64,000 nt of DNA from Streptomyces roseolilacinus (GCF_014649335.1 NZ_BMSV01000013.1:109456-173455), one strand, 5' to 3'; counted from the first letter of the stretch, positions 54,617 to 63,753 are shown. Notes: generated by a model not told the origin, from the sequence alone. Numbers and translations are program-made.

Positions 54617-56470
54617 ATGCCCGAGCTGAGGTCCCGCACTGTCACCCACGGCCGCAACATGGCGGGCGCCCGTGCCCTTATGCGCGCCTCCGGGGTACCG
54701 GGCGAGGACATCGGGCGCAAGCCCATCGTCGCCGTCGCCAACTCCTTCACCGAGTTCGTCCCCGGCCACACGCACCTCCAGCCCGTCGGCCGGATCGTCA
54801 GCGACGCCATCAGGGCGGCCGGGGCGATCCCGCGCGAGTTCAACACGATCGCCGTCGACGACGGCATCGCGATGGGCCACGGCGGCATGCTGTACTCGCT
54901 GCCCTCCCGCGACCTGATCGCCGACTCCGTCGAGTACATGGTCGAGGCGCACTGCGCGGACGCGCTGATCTGCATCTCCAACTGCGACAAGATCACCCCC
55001 GGCATGCTGATGGCGGCGCTGCGCCTGAACATCCCGACGGTCTTCGTCTCCGGCGGCCCCATGGAGTCCGGCCGGGCCACGCTCGTCGACGGCACGGTCC
55101 GCACGCTCGACCTGGTCGACGCGATCTCCGACGCGGTCAACGACAAGATCTCCGACGAGGACATCCTCCGCATCGAGGAGAACGCCTGCCCGACCTGCGG
55201 CTCCTGTTCGGGCATGTTCACCGCCAACTCGATGAACTGCCTGACGGAGGCCATCGGCCTGTCCCTCCCCGGCAACGGCTCCGTCCTCGCCACGCACACG
55301 GCCCGCCGCGCCCTGTACGAGAACGCGGCGCGCACGGTCGTCGAGGTGACGAAGCGGTACTACGAGCAGGACGACGAGTCGGTCCTGCCCCGCAACGTCG
55401 CCACGTTCGCCGCCTTCGAGAACGCGATGGCCCTGGACATCGCCATGGGCGGCTCCACCAACACGATCCTGCACCTGCTGGCCGCCGCCCAGGAGGCGGG
55501 CGTCCCCTTCGGGCTGGAGGAGATCGACGCCGTCTCGCGCCGCGTGCCGTGCCTGGCGAAGGTCGCGCCGAACGTCGCGAAGGACCGCACGTACTACATG
55601 GAGGACGTGCACCGCGCCGGCGGCATCCCCGCCCTGCTGGGCGAGCTGCACCGCGCGGGCCTGCTCAACGAGGACGTGCACGCCGTCCACAGCCCGTCCC
55701 TGGCGGACTGGCTGAAGACCTGGGACGTGCGCGGCGGCTCCCCGTCCGCCGAGGCCGTCGAGATGTGGCACGCGGCGCCCGGCTGCGTGCGCTCCGCGGA
55801 GGCGTTCTCCCAGTCGGAGCGCTGGGAGGCCCTGGACCTCGACGCCGAGAACGGCTGCATCCGCTCCGCCGAGCACGCCTACTCCGAGGACGGCGGCCTC
55901 GCGGTCCTGAGGGGCAACCTGGCGGTCGACGGGTGCGTCGTGAAGACGGCCGGCGTCGACGAGTCGATCTGGACGTTCGAGGGGCCGGCGGTCGTCTGCG
56001 AGTCGCAGGAGGAGGCCGTCGAGAAGATCCTCAACAAGCGGGTGAAGGACGGCGACGTCGTCGTCATCCGCTACGAGGGCCCCAAGGGCGGTCCCGGCAT
56101 GCAGGAGATGCTCTACCCGACGTCGTTCCTGAAGGGACGCGGCCTCGGCAAGACCTGCGCGCTGATCACCGACGGCCGCTTCTCGGGCGGCACGTCCGGC
56201 CTGTCCATCGGCCACGCCTCCCCGGAGGCGGCGTCCGGCGGCACGATCGCGCTGGTCGAGGACGGCGACCGCATCCGCATCGACATCCCCGACCGCACGA
56301 TCGAGCTGCTGGTCGACGACGCGACGCTGGCCGCCCGCCGCGACGCCCTGGCCGGCGCGTACGCCCCGAAGAACCGCACGCGCAAGGTCTCGGCGGCGCT
56401 GCGCGCCTACGCGGCCATGGCCACCAGCGCCGACAAGGGCGCCGTCCGCGACGTCACGAAGCTCCCGTAG
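54617..56470 (+). CDS. ilvD: Dihydroxy-acid dehydratase
   Basis: IlvD makes the 2-keto acids for valine, isoleucine and CoA precursors. The 617-residue protein has the Fe-S cysteines in ISNCDKITPGM and ENACPTCGSCSGMFTANS and the catalytic C-domain Ser in DGRFSGGTSGLSIGH. ATG 54617 follows GAGGAG-type SD. It converges with the kinase gene. Confidence 0.96.
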   Translation: MPELRSRTVTHGRNMAGARALMRASGVPGEDIGRKPIVAVANSFTEFVPGHTHLQPVGRIVSDAIRAAGAIPREFNTIAVDDGIAMGHGGMLYSLPSRDLIADSVEYMVEAHCADALICISNCDKITPGMLMAALRLNIPTVFVSGGPMESGRATLVDGTVRTLDLVDAISDAVNDKISDEDILRIEENACPTCGSCSGMFTANSMNCLTEAIGLSLPGNGSVLATHTARRALYENAARTVVEVTKRYYEQDDESVLPRNVATFAAFENAMALDIAMGGSTNTILHLLAAAQEAGVPFGLEEIDAVSRRVPCLAKVAPNVAKDRTYYMEDVHRAGGIPALLGELHRAGLLNEDVHAVHSPSLADWLKTWDVRGGSPSAEAVEMWHAAPGCVRSAEAFSQSERWEALDLDAENGCIRSAEHAYSEDGGLAVLRGNLAVDGCVVKTAGVDESIWTFEGPAVVCESQEEAVEKILNKRVKDGDVVVIRYEGPKGGPGMQEMLYPTSFLKGRGLGKTCALITDGRFSGGTSGLSIGHASPEAASGGTIALVEDGDRIRIDIPDRTIELLVDDATLAARRDALAGAYAPKNRTRKVSAALRAYAAMATSADKGAVRDVTKLP

Positions 56471-56489
56471 CCCCCCGGCCGAGAGCGGC

Positions 56490-56518
56490 CCGGCGCCCCG
56501 TCCGGTACGGGGCGCCGG
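56490..56518. terminator. 12-bp hairpin after ilvD
   Basis: CCGGCGCCCCGT (56490-56501) pairs with ACGGGGCGCCGG (56507-56518). Confidence 0.75.
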
Positions 56519-56526
56519 CACGGCGG

Positions 56527-56549
56527 ACGCGCCCGCCCGCCGGGCGCGT
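56527..56549 (-). terminator. Hairpin at the end of the kinase gene
   Basis: ACGCGCCCG (56527-56535) pairs with CGGGCGCGT (56541-56549), reaching into the kinase stop codon. Confidence 0.55.
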
Positions 56550-58774
56550 CACCACCCGGCGGGGTCCACGCCGAACACCACTCCGTCCGGCGCCCCGCCG
56601 TACACCTTGCCCCCGGCCGTCACCGGCGCGGCCAGTAACGGCACGATCCCGGCCGCCATCCGCGGCCCGCTCTGCCCGACCAGCGTCCCGCGGGCGGCGT
56701 CGGCACCCAGCAGCCGCCCGTCACCGGCCATCAGGAAGACCCGGCCGTCCGCGGCCACCGGCCGCGACACCCGTGCCGCCCCGGTCTCCAGCCGCCACAG
56801 CTCCCGCCCCCGCCCGGCCCCGGCACCCAGGTCGACCGCGGCCAGCGACCCGCCCGACCCCACGACGTACGCGGTCTCCCCGTCCACCACGGCCTGCGCC
56901 TGGTCGGCCGCCCCCGTCAGCGCGACCCGCCGCACCCCCCGGTCCCGCAGGTCCAGCCGCACCACGGCGTCGGTGTACAGGTCCCGGTCGGCGGAGAGCA
57001 GCACCAGCGCCCCCTCCGTCGCCTGAACGGGCGTCAGCGAACCGGGCACCCGCTTGCGCCACAGCACCCCGCCGTCCGCCGGGTCCACGGCGCTGACCAG
57101 CGTCGACACCCCGTCCCCCGCGACCGCCGCGGCGAAGACGGGCCCGCCCGCCGCCCCGGCCACCCACTGCGCGCCGCGCGCCGCGGGCCGCCCCGTCCAC
57201 CGCTCGGCGCCCGTCGCGCCGTCGAGCGCCCGCACCCGCCCGTCCCCGTCGACCACGAACACCGCGTCGGCACCGTGCACGACCTGGGCGTACGCGCCGA
57301 GGCCGGCGCCCCAGCGGACCGCGCCCGTCGCGGGGTCGAGCGCCTCCAGCCGGGCGCCCCCGCCGGCCGTCGTACGGGGGCTCACCACACGTACCAGCCC
57401 CCCGGCCGCCACCACGGCGGCGCCCTCCTCCGGCGCGGCCGGCCCTCCGGCCGGCACCGACCAGGCCACCGTCCCGTCCGCCGGGTCCAGCCGCGCGGCC
57501 TTCACGCCGGGCGCGGCGCAGTACAGCGCGCCGTCCGCCGCGGCGCACACCGGCGGCCGCGCCGTCCCGGCGCCCGCGCCCAGCGGCACCGCCCACGCCC
57601 GGAAGCTCCGCGCCGCGGCGGCGGGCCCGGCGTCCCGCGCACCGCCTCGGCCGTCCCCGGCCCGTACGGCGACCAGCCCCCCGACGAGGGCCCCGGCCAG
57701 CGCGACCGCCGCGGCGACCCACACCAGCCGCCGCCGCGCCCCGGCCCGCCCGCCGGCGGGCGGGCGCGCCCCGGACCCCGGCCGCCCGGCGGTCCCCGCG
57801 CCCACCTTCCCGGGCCGGCGCCGGCGCTGCTCGGGCACCCGCGCCCCCGGAGGGTCCCCGCCCGGCGAGCCGTCCCCCGGCGTGTCCCCGGCCCCGCGCC
57901 GCGCGGACGGCCGGACGGCCCCGGCCGCGCCGCCCCCGGCACCCCCGTCCGGCACCCGCAGGGCGACCATCACCTGCTCCGGCGTGGGCCGCTGCGCCGG
58001 GTCCTTCGCGAGGCACCGCCGCAGCAGCGGCGCGAGCTCCTCCGGCACGCCCGCCAGGTCCGGCTCGTTGTGCACCACCTGGTACGCGACCAGGTACGGG
58101 CTGTTGGAGTCGAACGGCCCCCGCCCCGTCGCCGCGTGCGCCAGCACCGCGCCCATCGCGAACACGTCCGCCGCCGGCCCCACGTCCCGGGGCCGCTGGA
58201 ACTGCTCGGGCGCCATGAACGGCGGTGTGCCGATCAGCTTCCCGGTCTCGGTGCGCACGTCGCTGTCGGCGGGCCGGGAGATGCCGAAGTCGATGACCTT
58301 CGGCCCGTCCGCCGCGAGCAGGACGTTGCTGGGCTTCAGGTCCCGGTGGACGACCCCCGCCCGGTGGATGTCGCGCAGCGCCTCCGCGAGCCCGGCCCCG
58401 AGTCGGCGCAGCTCCGCCACGTCCAGCGGCCCGTTCCGCTTGACCCGCTCCGACAGCGTCGGCCCGTCGATGAACAGGGTCGCCATCCAGGGCCGCGCGG
58501 CCTTCGGGTCGGCGTCGACGACCGGTGCGGTGAACGCCCCGCTGACCCGCCGGGCGGCCTCGACCTCCTGCCGGAAACGCGCCCTGAACTCGGGGTCCGC
58601 CGCGTGTTCGAGGTGGATCACCTTCACGGCCAGGCGCAGGCCCGAGTCGGACGTGGCCAGCCGGACGACCCCCATGCCGCCCGAACCCAGCCAGTCCTCC
58701 AGCCGGTACCTCCCGGCGTACTCCGGATGCTCCGCTTCCGGTACGGTCCCGGGGCTGCGCAGCGGCGGCATCAT
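56549..58774 (-). CDS. Ser/Thr protein kinase with PQQ-type beta-propeller sensor
   Basis: The 741-residue protein has a Hanks-type kinase domain (about 20-280; G-loop GSGGMGVVRL, catalytic HRDLKPSNVLL, DFGIS), a Pro/Gly-rich juxtamembrane, one transmembrane helix (about 355-375) and an extracellular PQQ-like propeller. It likely reads an outside ligand. Start is ATG 58774 or 58771. Confidence 0.9.
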   Translation of the reverse strand: MMPPLRSPGTVPEAEHPEYAGRYRLEDWLGSGGMGVVRLATSDSGLRLAVKVIHLEHAADPEFRARFRQEVEAARRVSGAFTAPVVDADPKAARPWMATLFIDGPTLSERVKRNGPLDVAELRRLGAGLAEALRDIHRAGVVHRDLKPSNVLLAADGPKVIDFGISRPADSDVRTETGKLIGTPPFMAPEQFQRPRDVGPAADVFAMGAVLAHAATGRGPFDSNSPYLVAYQVVHNEPDLAGVPEELAPLLRRCLAKDPAQRPTPEQVMVALRVPDGGAGGGAAGAVRPSARRGAGDTPGDGSPGGDPPGARVPEQRRRRPGKVGAGTAGRPGSGARPPAGGRAGARRRLVWVAAAVALAGALVGGLVAVRAGDGRGGARDAGPAAAARSFRAWAVPLGAGAGTARPPVCAAADGALYCAAPGVKAARLDPADGTVAWSVPAGGPAAPEEGAAVVAAGGLVRVVSPRTTAGGGARLEALDPATGAVRWGAGLGAYAQVVHGADAVFVVDGDGRVRALDGATGAERWTGRPAARGAQWVAGAAGGPVFAAAVAGDGVSTLVSAVDPADGGVLWRKRVPGSLTPVQATEGALVLLSADRDLYTDAVVRLDLRDRGVRRVALTGAADQAQAVVDGETAYVVGSGGSLAAVDLGAGAGRGRELWRLETGAARVSRPVAADGRVFLMAGDGRLLGADAARGTLVGQSGPRMAAGIVPLLAAPVTAGGKVYGGAPDGVVFGVDPAGW

Positions 58775-58931
58775 CCACCCCCGTGTGTGCTCGCTCGGAC
58801 GCGCGGCGCACGACCGGCGCACGCGCGACGCACGGAGCCTAGTCGATGATGCGTGCGATGTCGGTGTGGCTTGTTAGCCTCCCCTCCACAGACGCGCCCG
58901 CATCCGGCGGGAGCCTCGGGGGGAGGCACAC

Positions 58932-59195
58932 ATGGAGACGTACTCGGTCAAGCGCTACCCGGTCGCGCCGGGGGTCCGGCTCAACGTCCGCAGCGGCCCG
59001 GGCACGCACTACGGCATCGTGAAGGTCCTGCCGGAAGGCGTGAACGTGCCGATCAACTGCCAGACGCCCGGCACGTGGGTCTCGGGCCCGTACGGCACGT
59101 CGAACCTCTGGGACAACATCGCCAACGGCCAGTACGTGGCGGACGCGTACGTCCGGACCGGGGCCGACGGGTACGTGACGGTGCGCTGCGCCTGA
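58932..59195 (+). CDS. Small SH3-domain protein
   Basis: The 87-residue product is a lone bacterial SH3 domain (VRLNVRSGPGTHYGIVKVLPEG...TWVSGPYGTSNLWDNIA). I see no signal peptide. GGGAGG precedes the ATG; TTAGCCT near 58872 is a likely -10. Confidence 0.8.
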   Translation: METYSVKRYPVAPGVRLNVRSGPGTHYGIVKVLPEGVNVPINCQTPGTWVSGPYGTSNLWDNIANGQYVADAYVRTGADGYVTVRCA

Positions 59196-59225
59196 CGCCC
59201 ACCGCGGCGGCGCCGGCTGGCGGGG

Positions 59226-59231
59226 GATAAT
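59226..59231 (+). promoter_or_regulatory. Leaderless -10 hexamer GATAAT
   Basis: GATAAT is at -12 to -7 from GTG 59238, the best hexamer of this kind in the window. Confidence 0.6.
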
Positions 59232-59237
59232 CGACCC

Positions 59238-59786
59238 GTGAGCGACCCCACGGACCCGACCGGCCCCACGGACCCGACCGGCCCCGCCGACACCACCGGC
59301 CCCGCCGGCGCGCCCGGCGGCCCCCGGCCCGAGCCCCTCCGCTTCTTCGGCACGACCTGGGTCGACCACGACGGCGGGTACGGGCTGCGGCGCGCCGGTG
59401 TCGCCGCCGGCTCCCTGGCCGCGGCCGCCGCGGGCGCGTTCGTCCTGCGCTTCGCGTACGAGGGCCTGGCCATCGCCCGGGTCGGCGGCTTCGTCAACGG
59501 CCTGATGATCGTGATGTTCGCGGTGTGCACGGCCCTCGCGTTCCAGCGGACCTGGGAGGGCTTCGGCCGCCGCCCCGCCGACCCGGCCCGCGAGGACGCC
59601 CTGCGCAGCCTGAAGGCGATCGGCTTCGTCGGCTCGCTCCTCGCCTACTTCGTCCGCTCCCTCTTCGAGGCGCCCGGCGAGAAGCTCGTCCGCGCCGAGT
59701 ACGAGACCGCCCGCGCCCGGTACGAGAAGCGCCGCACCACCCGCGCCGGCAACCCGGCGGCCCGCAGGAAGCGCCCCCGCCGCTAG
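59238..59786 (+). CDS. Conserved membrane protein of unknown function
   Basis: The 182-residue protein has a repetitive DPTGPTDPTGPAD start (from near-identical 15-bp DNA units), a hydrophobic pair of helices (about 52-72 and 82-100), and a basic tail (RTTRAGNPAARRKRPRR). No family with known function is recognised. Confidence 0.75.
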   Translation: MSDPTDPTGPTDPTGPADTTGPAGAPGGPRPEPLRFFGTTWVDHDGGYGLRRAGVAAGSLAAAAAGAFVLRFAYEGLAIARVGGFVNGLMIVMFAVCTALAFQRTWEGFGRRPADPAREDALRSLKAIGFVGSLLAYFVRSLFEAPGEKLVRAEYETARARYEKRRTTRAGNPAARRKRPRR

Positions 59787-59991
59787 GTCGTGTCTTCGAA
59801 GTGGCGACGTTCGCCCCGTCGGCGGCCGGCGGGTGGGCGAATTCGACGCGCCCCATCCGTACGCCTCCGATCCGTACGCCGCGGCCGCGCCCCCCGCTCC
59901 CGTACCGCCCCTCGGACAACCGCGCCACCACCCGCCGCCCCGGTGGAAGGATGGCCCCAGGCACGTACCCCACGGCGAGGTGAGCAGAGCA

Positions 59992-60801
59992 ATGACCCAG
60001 ACAGTCGCGGTCCTCGGCACCGGAAAGATCGGCGAGGCCCTCCTCAGCGGCATGATCCGGGCCGGCTGGCCCACCGCCCACCTCCTCGTCACCGCCCGCC
60101 GTCCCGAGCGCGCCGAGGAGCTCCGCGGCCGCTACGGCGTCGAGGCCGTCTGCAACGCCGACGCCGCCAAGCGCGCCGACACCCTCATCCTCGCCGTGAA
60201 GCCCCAGGACATGGGCCGGCTCCTCGACGAGCTCGCCCACCACGTCACCCGCGACCACCTGGTCATCAGCGCCGCCGCCGGCATCACCACCGCGTTCATC
60301 GAGGAGCGCCTCGCCCCCGACACGCCGGTCGTCCGCGTCATGCCGAACACCCCCGTCCTCGTCGACGAGGGCATGTCCGTCATCTCCGCCGGCACCCACG
60401 CCACCGGCGCGCACCTCGCGCACACCGAGGAGATCTTCGGCGGCGTCGGCAAGACCCTCCGCGTCCCCGAGTCCCAGCAGGACGCCGCGACGGCCCTGTC
60501 CGGCTCCGGACCGGCGTACTTCTACTTCCTCGTCGAGGCCATGACCGACGCGGGCATCCTCCTGGGCCTGCCCCGCGCCCAGGCCCACGACCTCATCGTC
60601 CAGGCCGCCATCGGCGCCGCCGTGATGCTCCGTGACAGCGGCGAACACCCGGTCAAGCTCCGCGAGGCCGTCACGTCCCCCGCCGGCACGACCATCAGCG
60701 CCATCCGCGAGCTGGAGAACCACGGCGTACGGGCCGCCCTCATCGCCGCCCTGGAGGCCGCCCGCGACCGCAGCCGCGAACTGGCCTCCGGCAACGGCTG
60801 A
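59992..60801 (+). CDS. proC: Pyrroline-5-carboxylate reductase
   Basis: ProC makes L-proline from pyrroline-5-carboxylate with NAD(P)H. The 269-residue protein has the Rossmann motif VAVLGTGKIGEALLSGM and the signature SGSGPAYFYFLVEAMTDAGILLGLPR. ATG 59992 is used; upstream in-frame codons look non-coding. Confidence 0.95.
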   Translation: MTQTVAVLGTGKIGEALLSGMIRAGWPTAHLLVTARRPERAEELRGRYGVEAVCNADAAKRADTLILAVKPQDMGRLLDELAHHVTRDHLVISAAAGITTAFIEERLAPDTPVVRVMPNTPVLVDEGMSVISAGTHATGAHLAHTEEIFGGVGKTLRVPESQQDAATALSGSGPAYFYFLVEAMTDAGILLGLPRAQAHDLIVQAAIGAAVMLRDSGEHPVKLREAVTSPAGTTISAIRELENHGVRAALIAALEAARDRSRELASGNG

Positions 60802-60826
60802 CCCCGGCGCCCCGCGGCCGGGGTCA
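60799..60826. terminator. Hairpin made from both stop codons
   Basis: TGACCCCGG (60799-60807) pairs with CCGGGGTCA (60818-60826). The outer three bases of each arm are the stop codons of proC and of the convergent hydrolase. Confidence 0.7.
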
Positions 60827-61483
60827 CCCCACCCCGGCCGCCCCCGCCGCGACCCCCCGCAGCACGTCCGCCGTCGACACGACCGTCGCGAACCCGCCGT
60901 CGTGCAGCGACACCGCCGTCGCCCGCGCCAGCTCGTCCGCCGTGAGCGTCCACCCGAACGGCCCGGTCGCGTCGAACGTGTGCGTGGCGTCCAGCGGGAA
61001 CAGCACGTCGTACCCGAGGTTCCCGCCCATCCGCGCCGTCGTCTCGGCGCACATGTTCGTCTGGACGCCGACCACCACGATCTGCCGCACCCCGGCACCC
61101 CGCAGCCACGCGTCCAGGTCCGGCTCGCCGTAGAACGCCGAGTTCACCGACTTCACCACCAGCAGCTCCGGCCCGGCGCCCTTCCCCCGCCGCTCCTCCA
61201 CCGCGTCCTGGAGGCCGTTGCCCGGCTGCCCCGGCCGCAGCGGTGACCGCGGCGACACCGAGTGGTGCCGTACGAACACCACCGGCCGACCCGACCCCTG
61301 CCACGCGTCGATCAACGCGACGATGTTCCCCTCGGCCCCCGGATTGTTCCGCCGCCCCCAGTACGGCTCCGCGAACCCCTTCTGCACGTCCACCACGACC
61401 AGCGCGGCATCAACCGCCACCTCGACGCCGGCCCCGTACCCGTCCTCGACCGCACCGGCCACGACACTCTCGTTCCGTTCCAT
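60824..61483 (-). CDS. Isochorismatase-family cysteine hydrolase
   Basis: The 219-residue protein has the D-K-C triad of this family: Asp in VVVDVQKGF, Lys in VVKSVNSAF, Cys in VQTNMCAETTAR. Substrates range from nicotinamide to ureidoacrylate; none can be assigned. It is divergent from a GlxA-type regulator, 94 bp away, which may control it. Confidence 0.85.
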   Translation of the reverse strand: MERNESVVAGAVEDGYGAGVEVAVDAALVVVDVQKGFAEPYWGRRNNPGAEGNIVALIDAWQGSGRPVVFVRHHSVSPRSPLRPGQPGNGLQDAVEERRGKGAGPELLVVKSVNSAFYGEPDLDAWLRGAGVRQIVVVGVQTNMCAETTARMGGNLGYDVLFPLDATHTFDATGPFGWTLTADELARATAVSLHDGGFATVVSTADVLRGVAAGAAGVG

Positions 61484-61519
61484 GCCGGAAATCCTCCGGC
61501 CGCCACCCCGCCCCCACCA

Positions 61520-61571
61520 GTGGCGGCAATGCCACCCATCGATGACATACGGCCACCGTCCCTGGCATCCT
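61520..61571 (+). promoter_or_regulatory. Divergent promoter and inverted repeat
   Basis: ATGACA (61542-61547), 18 bp, CATCCT (61566-61571) places a leaderless start at GTG 61578. GTGGC-GGCAAT-GCCAC (61520-61535) is an inverted repeat suited to a regulator. Confidence 0.5.
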
Positions 61572-61577
61572 CGCCCC

Positions 61578-62564
61578 GTGACCCCCTACCGCGTGGCGAT
61601 GCTCGCCTTCCCCGGCATCCGTGCCTTCGACGTCTCCGTCATCACCGAGGTCTGGGGCGTCGACCGCGCCGACCGCGGCGTCCCCCCGTTCGAGCTGCGC
61701 CGCGCCGCCGCCGACCCCACCGCGCCCGTCCCCATCCCCGGCGGCCTCTCCCTCACCCCCGACCGCCCCCTCTCCTGGCTCGACGAGGCCGACCTCGTCG
61801 TCGTCCCCGGCCTCACCGACCCCGACGTCGACATCGCCACCCCCGTCCTGGACGCCCTCCGCCGCGCCCACCGGGCGGGCACCCCCGTCGCGGCCCTGTG
61901 CGCCGGTGCCTTCGCCCTCGCCCGCGCCGGACTCCTCGACGGCCGCCGCGCCGTCACCCACTGGTACGTCGCCGACCGCCTCCGCGAACGCCACCCCGCC
62001 GTCACGGTCGAACCGAACGCCCTGTTCATCGAGGACGGCGGCCTGTGGACCTCGGCCGGCACCGCCGCCGGCGTCGACCTGTGCCTCCACCTCGTCCGCA
62101 CCGCTCAGGGTGCCGAGACCGCCGCGACCATCGCCCGCGCCATGGTCACCGCCCCGTTCCGCACCGGCACGCAGGCCCAGTTCATCGAGCACCCCACCCC
62201 GCGCGCCGACCGCGACGCCGACGCCCTCGCCGCCGTACGGGCCCACGCCCTGGCCCACCTCGACGCACCGCACACCGTCGCCTCCCTCGCGGCCCGCGCC
62301 GGCATGTCCCCGCGCACGTTCGCCCGCCACTTCCGGGCGACGACCGGCACCACCCCCCTCCGGTGGCTCACCGCCCAGCGCGTCGCCGCCGCCCAGAAGC
62401 TCCTCGAACGCACCGACCACCCCCTGCCCGAGGTGGCCCGCCGCGCGGGCTTCGGCAGCGAGGTCACCATGCGCCAGCACTTCGCGGCGCACCTCGCCAC
62501 CAGCCCGCGCGACTACCGGGCCGCGTTCCGTCAGACGGCCGGCAGCAGCCCCACCGCCCGGTAG
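61578..62564 (+). CDS. GlxA-family AraC-type transcriptional regulator
   Basis: The 328-residue protein has a DJ-1/PfpI-like N-domain (VAMLAFPGIRAFDVSVITEVWGV; ALCAGAFALARAGLLDGRRAVTHW with the nucleophile-elbow Cys) and a C-terminal AraC pair of helix-turn-helices (LAARAGMSPRTFARHFRATTG). It overlaps trpS tail to tail by 34 bp. Confidence 0.9.
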   Translation: MTPYRVAMLAFPGIRAFDVSVITEVWGVDRADRGVPPFELRRAAADPTAPVPIPGGLSLTPDRPLSWLDEADLVVVPGLTDPDVDIATPVLDALRRAHRAGTPVAALCAGAFALARAGLLDGRRAVTHWYVADRLRERHPAVTVEPNALFIEDGGLWTSAGTAAGVDLCLHLVRTAQGAETAATIARAMVTAPFRTGTQAQFIEHPTPRADRDADALAAVRAHALAHLDAPHTVASLAARAGMSPRTFARHFRATTGTTPLRWLTAQRVAAAQKLLERTDHPLPEVARRAGFGSEVTMRQHFAAHLATSPRDYRAAFRQTAGSSPTAR

Positions 62565-63532
62565 GCCCGGTCCACCACCGGCCGCGCCAGGGCCCGCGCC
62601 CGGCCCGCCCCCTCCCGCAGCACCCCGTCCACGTACGCCGGGTCGGCGACCAGCTCCGCGTGCCGCTCCCGCAACGGCCGCAGCAGCTCCACCACGGCGT
62701 CGGCGACGTCCCGCTTCAACGCCCCGTACGAGGTGTAGCCCTCCGCCAGCTCCGCCGGATCACCCGCGCCGGTACAGGCGGCGAGCACCTCCAGCAGGTT
62801 CGCCGAGCCGGGCCGCCCCTCCCGGTCGTACACGACGTCCCGCCCGCTGTCGGTGACGGCCCGCATCACCTTCCGCCGCACCGCGTCCGGCTCGTCGAGC
62901 AGGTGGACGACGCCCGGCCCGGCGTCGTCCGACTTCCCCATCTTGACCGTGGGGTCCTGGAGGTTCATGACCCGCGCCCCGACCGCCGGGTGCGTGGCCT
63001 TCGGCACGGTGAACGTGTGCCCGTACCGCTGGTTGAACCGCACCGCCAGGTCCCGCGTCAGCTCCACGTGCTGCGCCTGGTCGTCGCCCACGGGCACCTC
63101 GTCCGCCTGGTACGCGAGGATGTCCGCCGCCATCAGCACCGGGTACGTCAGCAGCGACAGCCGCACGCTCCCGCCCCGCTCCCGCTCCCGCGCCGCCTTC
63201 TCCTTGTACTGGATCATGCGCCGCATCTCCCCGTCGGTCGCCGTGCACTCCAGCAGGTACGACAGCCGCGCGTGCTCGTCGACGTGGCTCTGCACGAAGA
63301 GGACGCACCGCTCGGGGTCGAGCCCCGCCGCGAGGAGCAGCGTCGCCGCCTGCCGGCTGAGCCGCCGCACCCGCGCCGGGTCGTGCTCCACGGTCAGGGC
63401 GTGCAGGTCGACGACGGAGAAGAGGGCGTCCGCCCGGTGCTGGTCCTCCTCGACCCACTTCCGGACGGCCCCGATGTAGTTGCCCAGCGTCAGGTGCCCG
63501 GTCGGCTTGATCCCGCTGAAGATCCGCGTCAT
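62531..63532 (-). CDS. trpS: Tryptophanyl-tRNA synthetase, auxiliary type
   Basis: The 333-residue class I enzyme charges tRNA-Trp. The HIGH-like motif is TGHLTLGN and the KMSKS-like motif is KMGKS. Context (near proC, with a Trp attenuator) matches the inducible auxiliary TrpRS1 of S. coelicolor, known for indolmycin resistance, as I recall. A second, housekeeping trpS would be elsewhere. ATG 63532 follows GAGAGGGACGGGAAC. Confidence 0.93.
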   Translation of the reverse strand: MTRIFSGIKPTGHLTLGNYIGAVRKWVEEDQHRADALFSVVDLHALTVEHDPARVRRLSRQAATLLLAAGLDPERCVLFVQSHVDEHARLSYLLECTATDGEMRRMIQYKEKAARERERGGSVRLSLLTYPVLMAADILAYQADEVPVGDDQAQHVELTRDLAVRFNQRYGHTFTVPKATHPAVGARVMNLQDPTVKMGKSDDAGPGVVHLLDEPDAVRRKVMRAVTDSGRDVVYDREGRPGSANLLEVLAACTGAGDPAELAEGYTSYGALKRDVADAVVELLRPLRERHAELVADPAYVDGVLREGAGRARALARPVVDRAYRAVGLLPAV

Positions 63533-63601
63533 GTTCCCGTCCCTCTCACTCCTGGTGGGACCGCCGCTCCCCGCGGCCGTCCCCCGGAGGGGGAAACGCG
63601 A

Positions 63602-63662
63602 ACGGCCGCCGAGGCGGCGGCCGTGGTCTGCATGCGTCAGTGCCGGCCGCCGTCAGGCGGCC
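63602..63662 (-). terminator. Trp attenuator of trpS
   Basis: Four 7-9 base segments alternate in complementarity: 1 (63656-63662, GGCCGCC), 2 (63645-63651, GGCGGCC), 3 (63616-63624, ACGGCCGCC) and 4 (63602-63610, GGCGGCCGT). 1:2 and 3:4 pair when the leader is translated; a ribosome stalled on Trp codons would free 2 to pair with 3. U-tract is weak. Confidence 0.85.
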
Positions 63663-63694
63663 CACCACCGAAGGGTGTGCGCATGCGCTGTCAT
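63653..63694 (-). CDS. trpS leader peptide with tandem Trp codons
   Basis: The 13-residue peptide MTAHAHTLRWWAA ends at a TGA in the loop of the 1:2 hairpin. Tandem TGG codons (63662-63667) directly precede and touch segment 1. TACGCT (63701-63706) lies at -12 to -7 from its ATG, so the mRNA probably begins at the ATG. Confidence 0.85.
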   Translation of the reverse strand: MTAHAHTLRWWAA

Positions 63695-63700
63695 GGCGTC

Positions 63701-63706
63701 AGCGTA
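63701..63706 (-). promoter_or_regulatory. Leaderless -10 hexamer TACGCT of the trpS transcript
   Basis: Spacing to ATG 63694 is exact for a leaderless start. The -35 position falls on TGTCAA, the complement of the rightward TTGACA, so the two promoters abut. Confidence 0.6.
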
Positions 63707-63724
63707 CCGGGGGTGGGGCTGGGG

Positions 63725-63753
63725 TTGACAGTGGTTTGCCTGGTACGTAATGT
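63725..63753 (+). promoter_or_regulatory. Strong vegetative promoter, rRNA-operon type
   Basis: TTGACA (63725-63730), 17 bp, TAATGT (63748-63753) is the closest match to a sigma-70/HrdB consensus in the window. No ORF follows on this strand. Confidence 0.75.
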
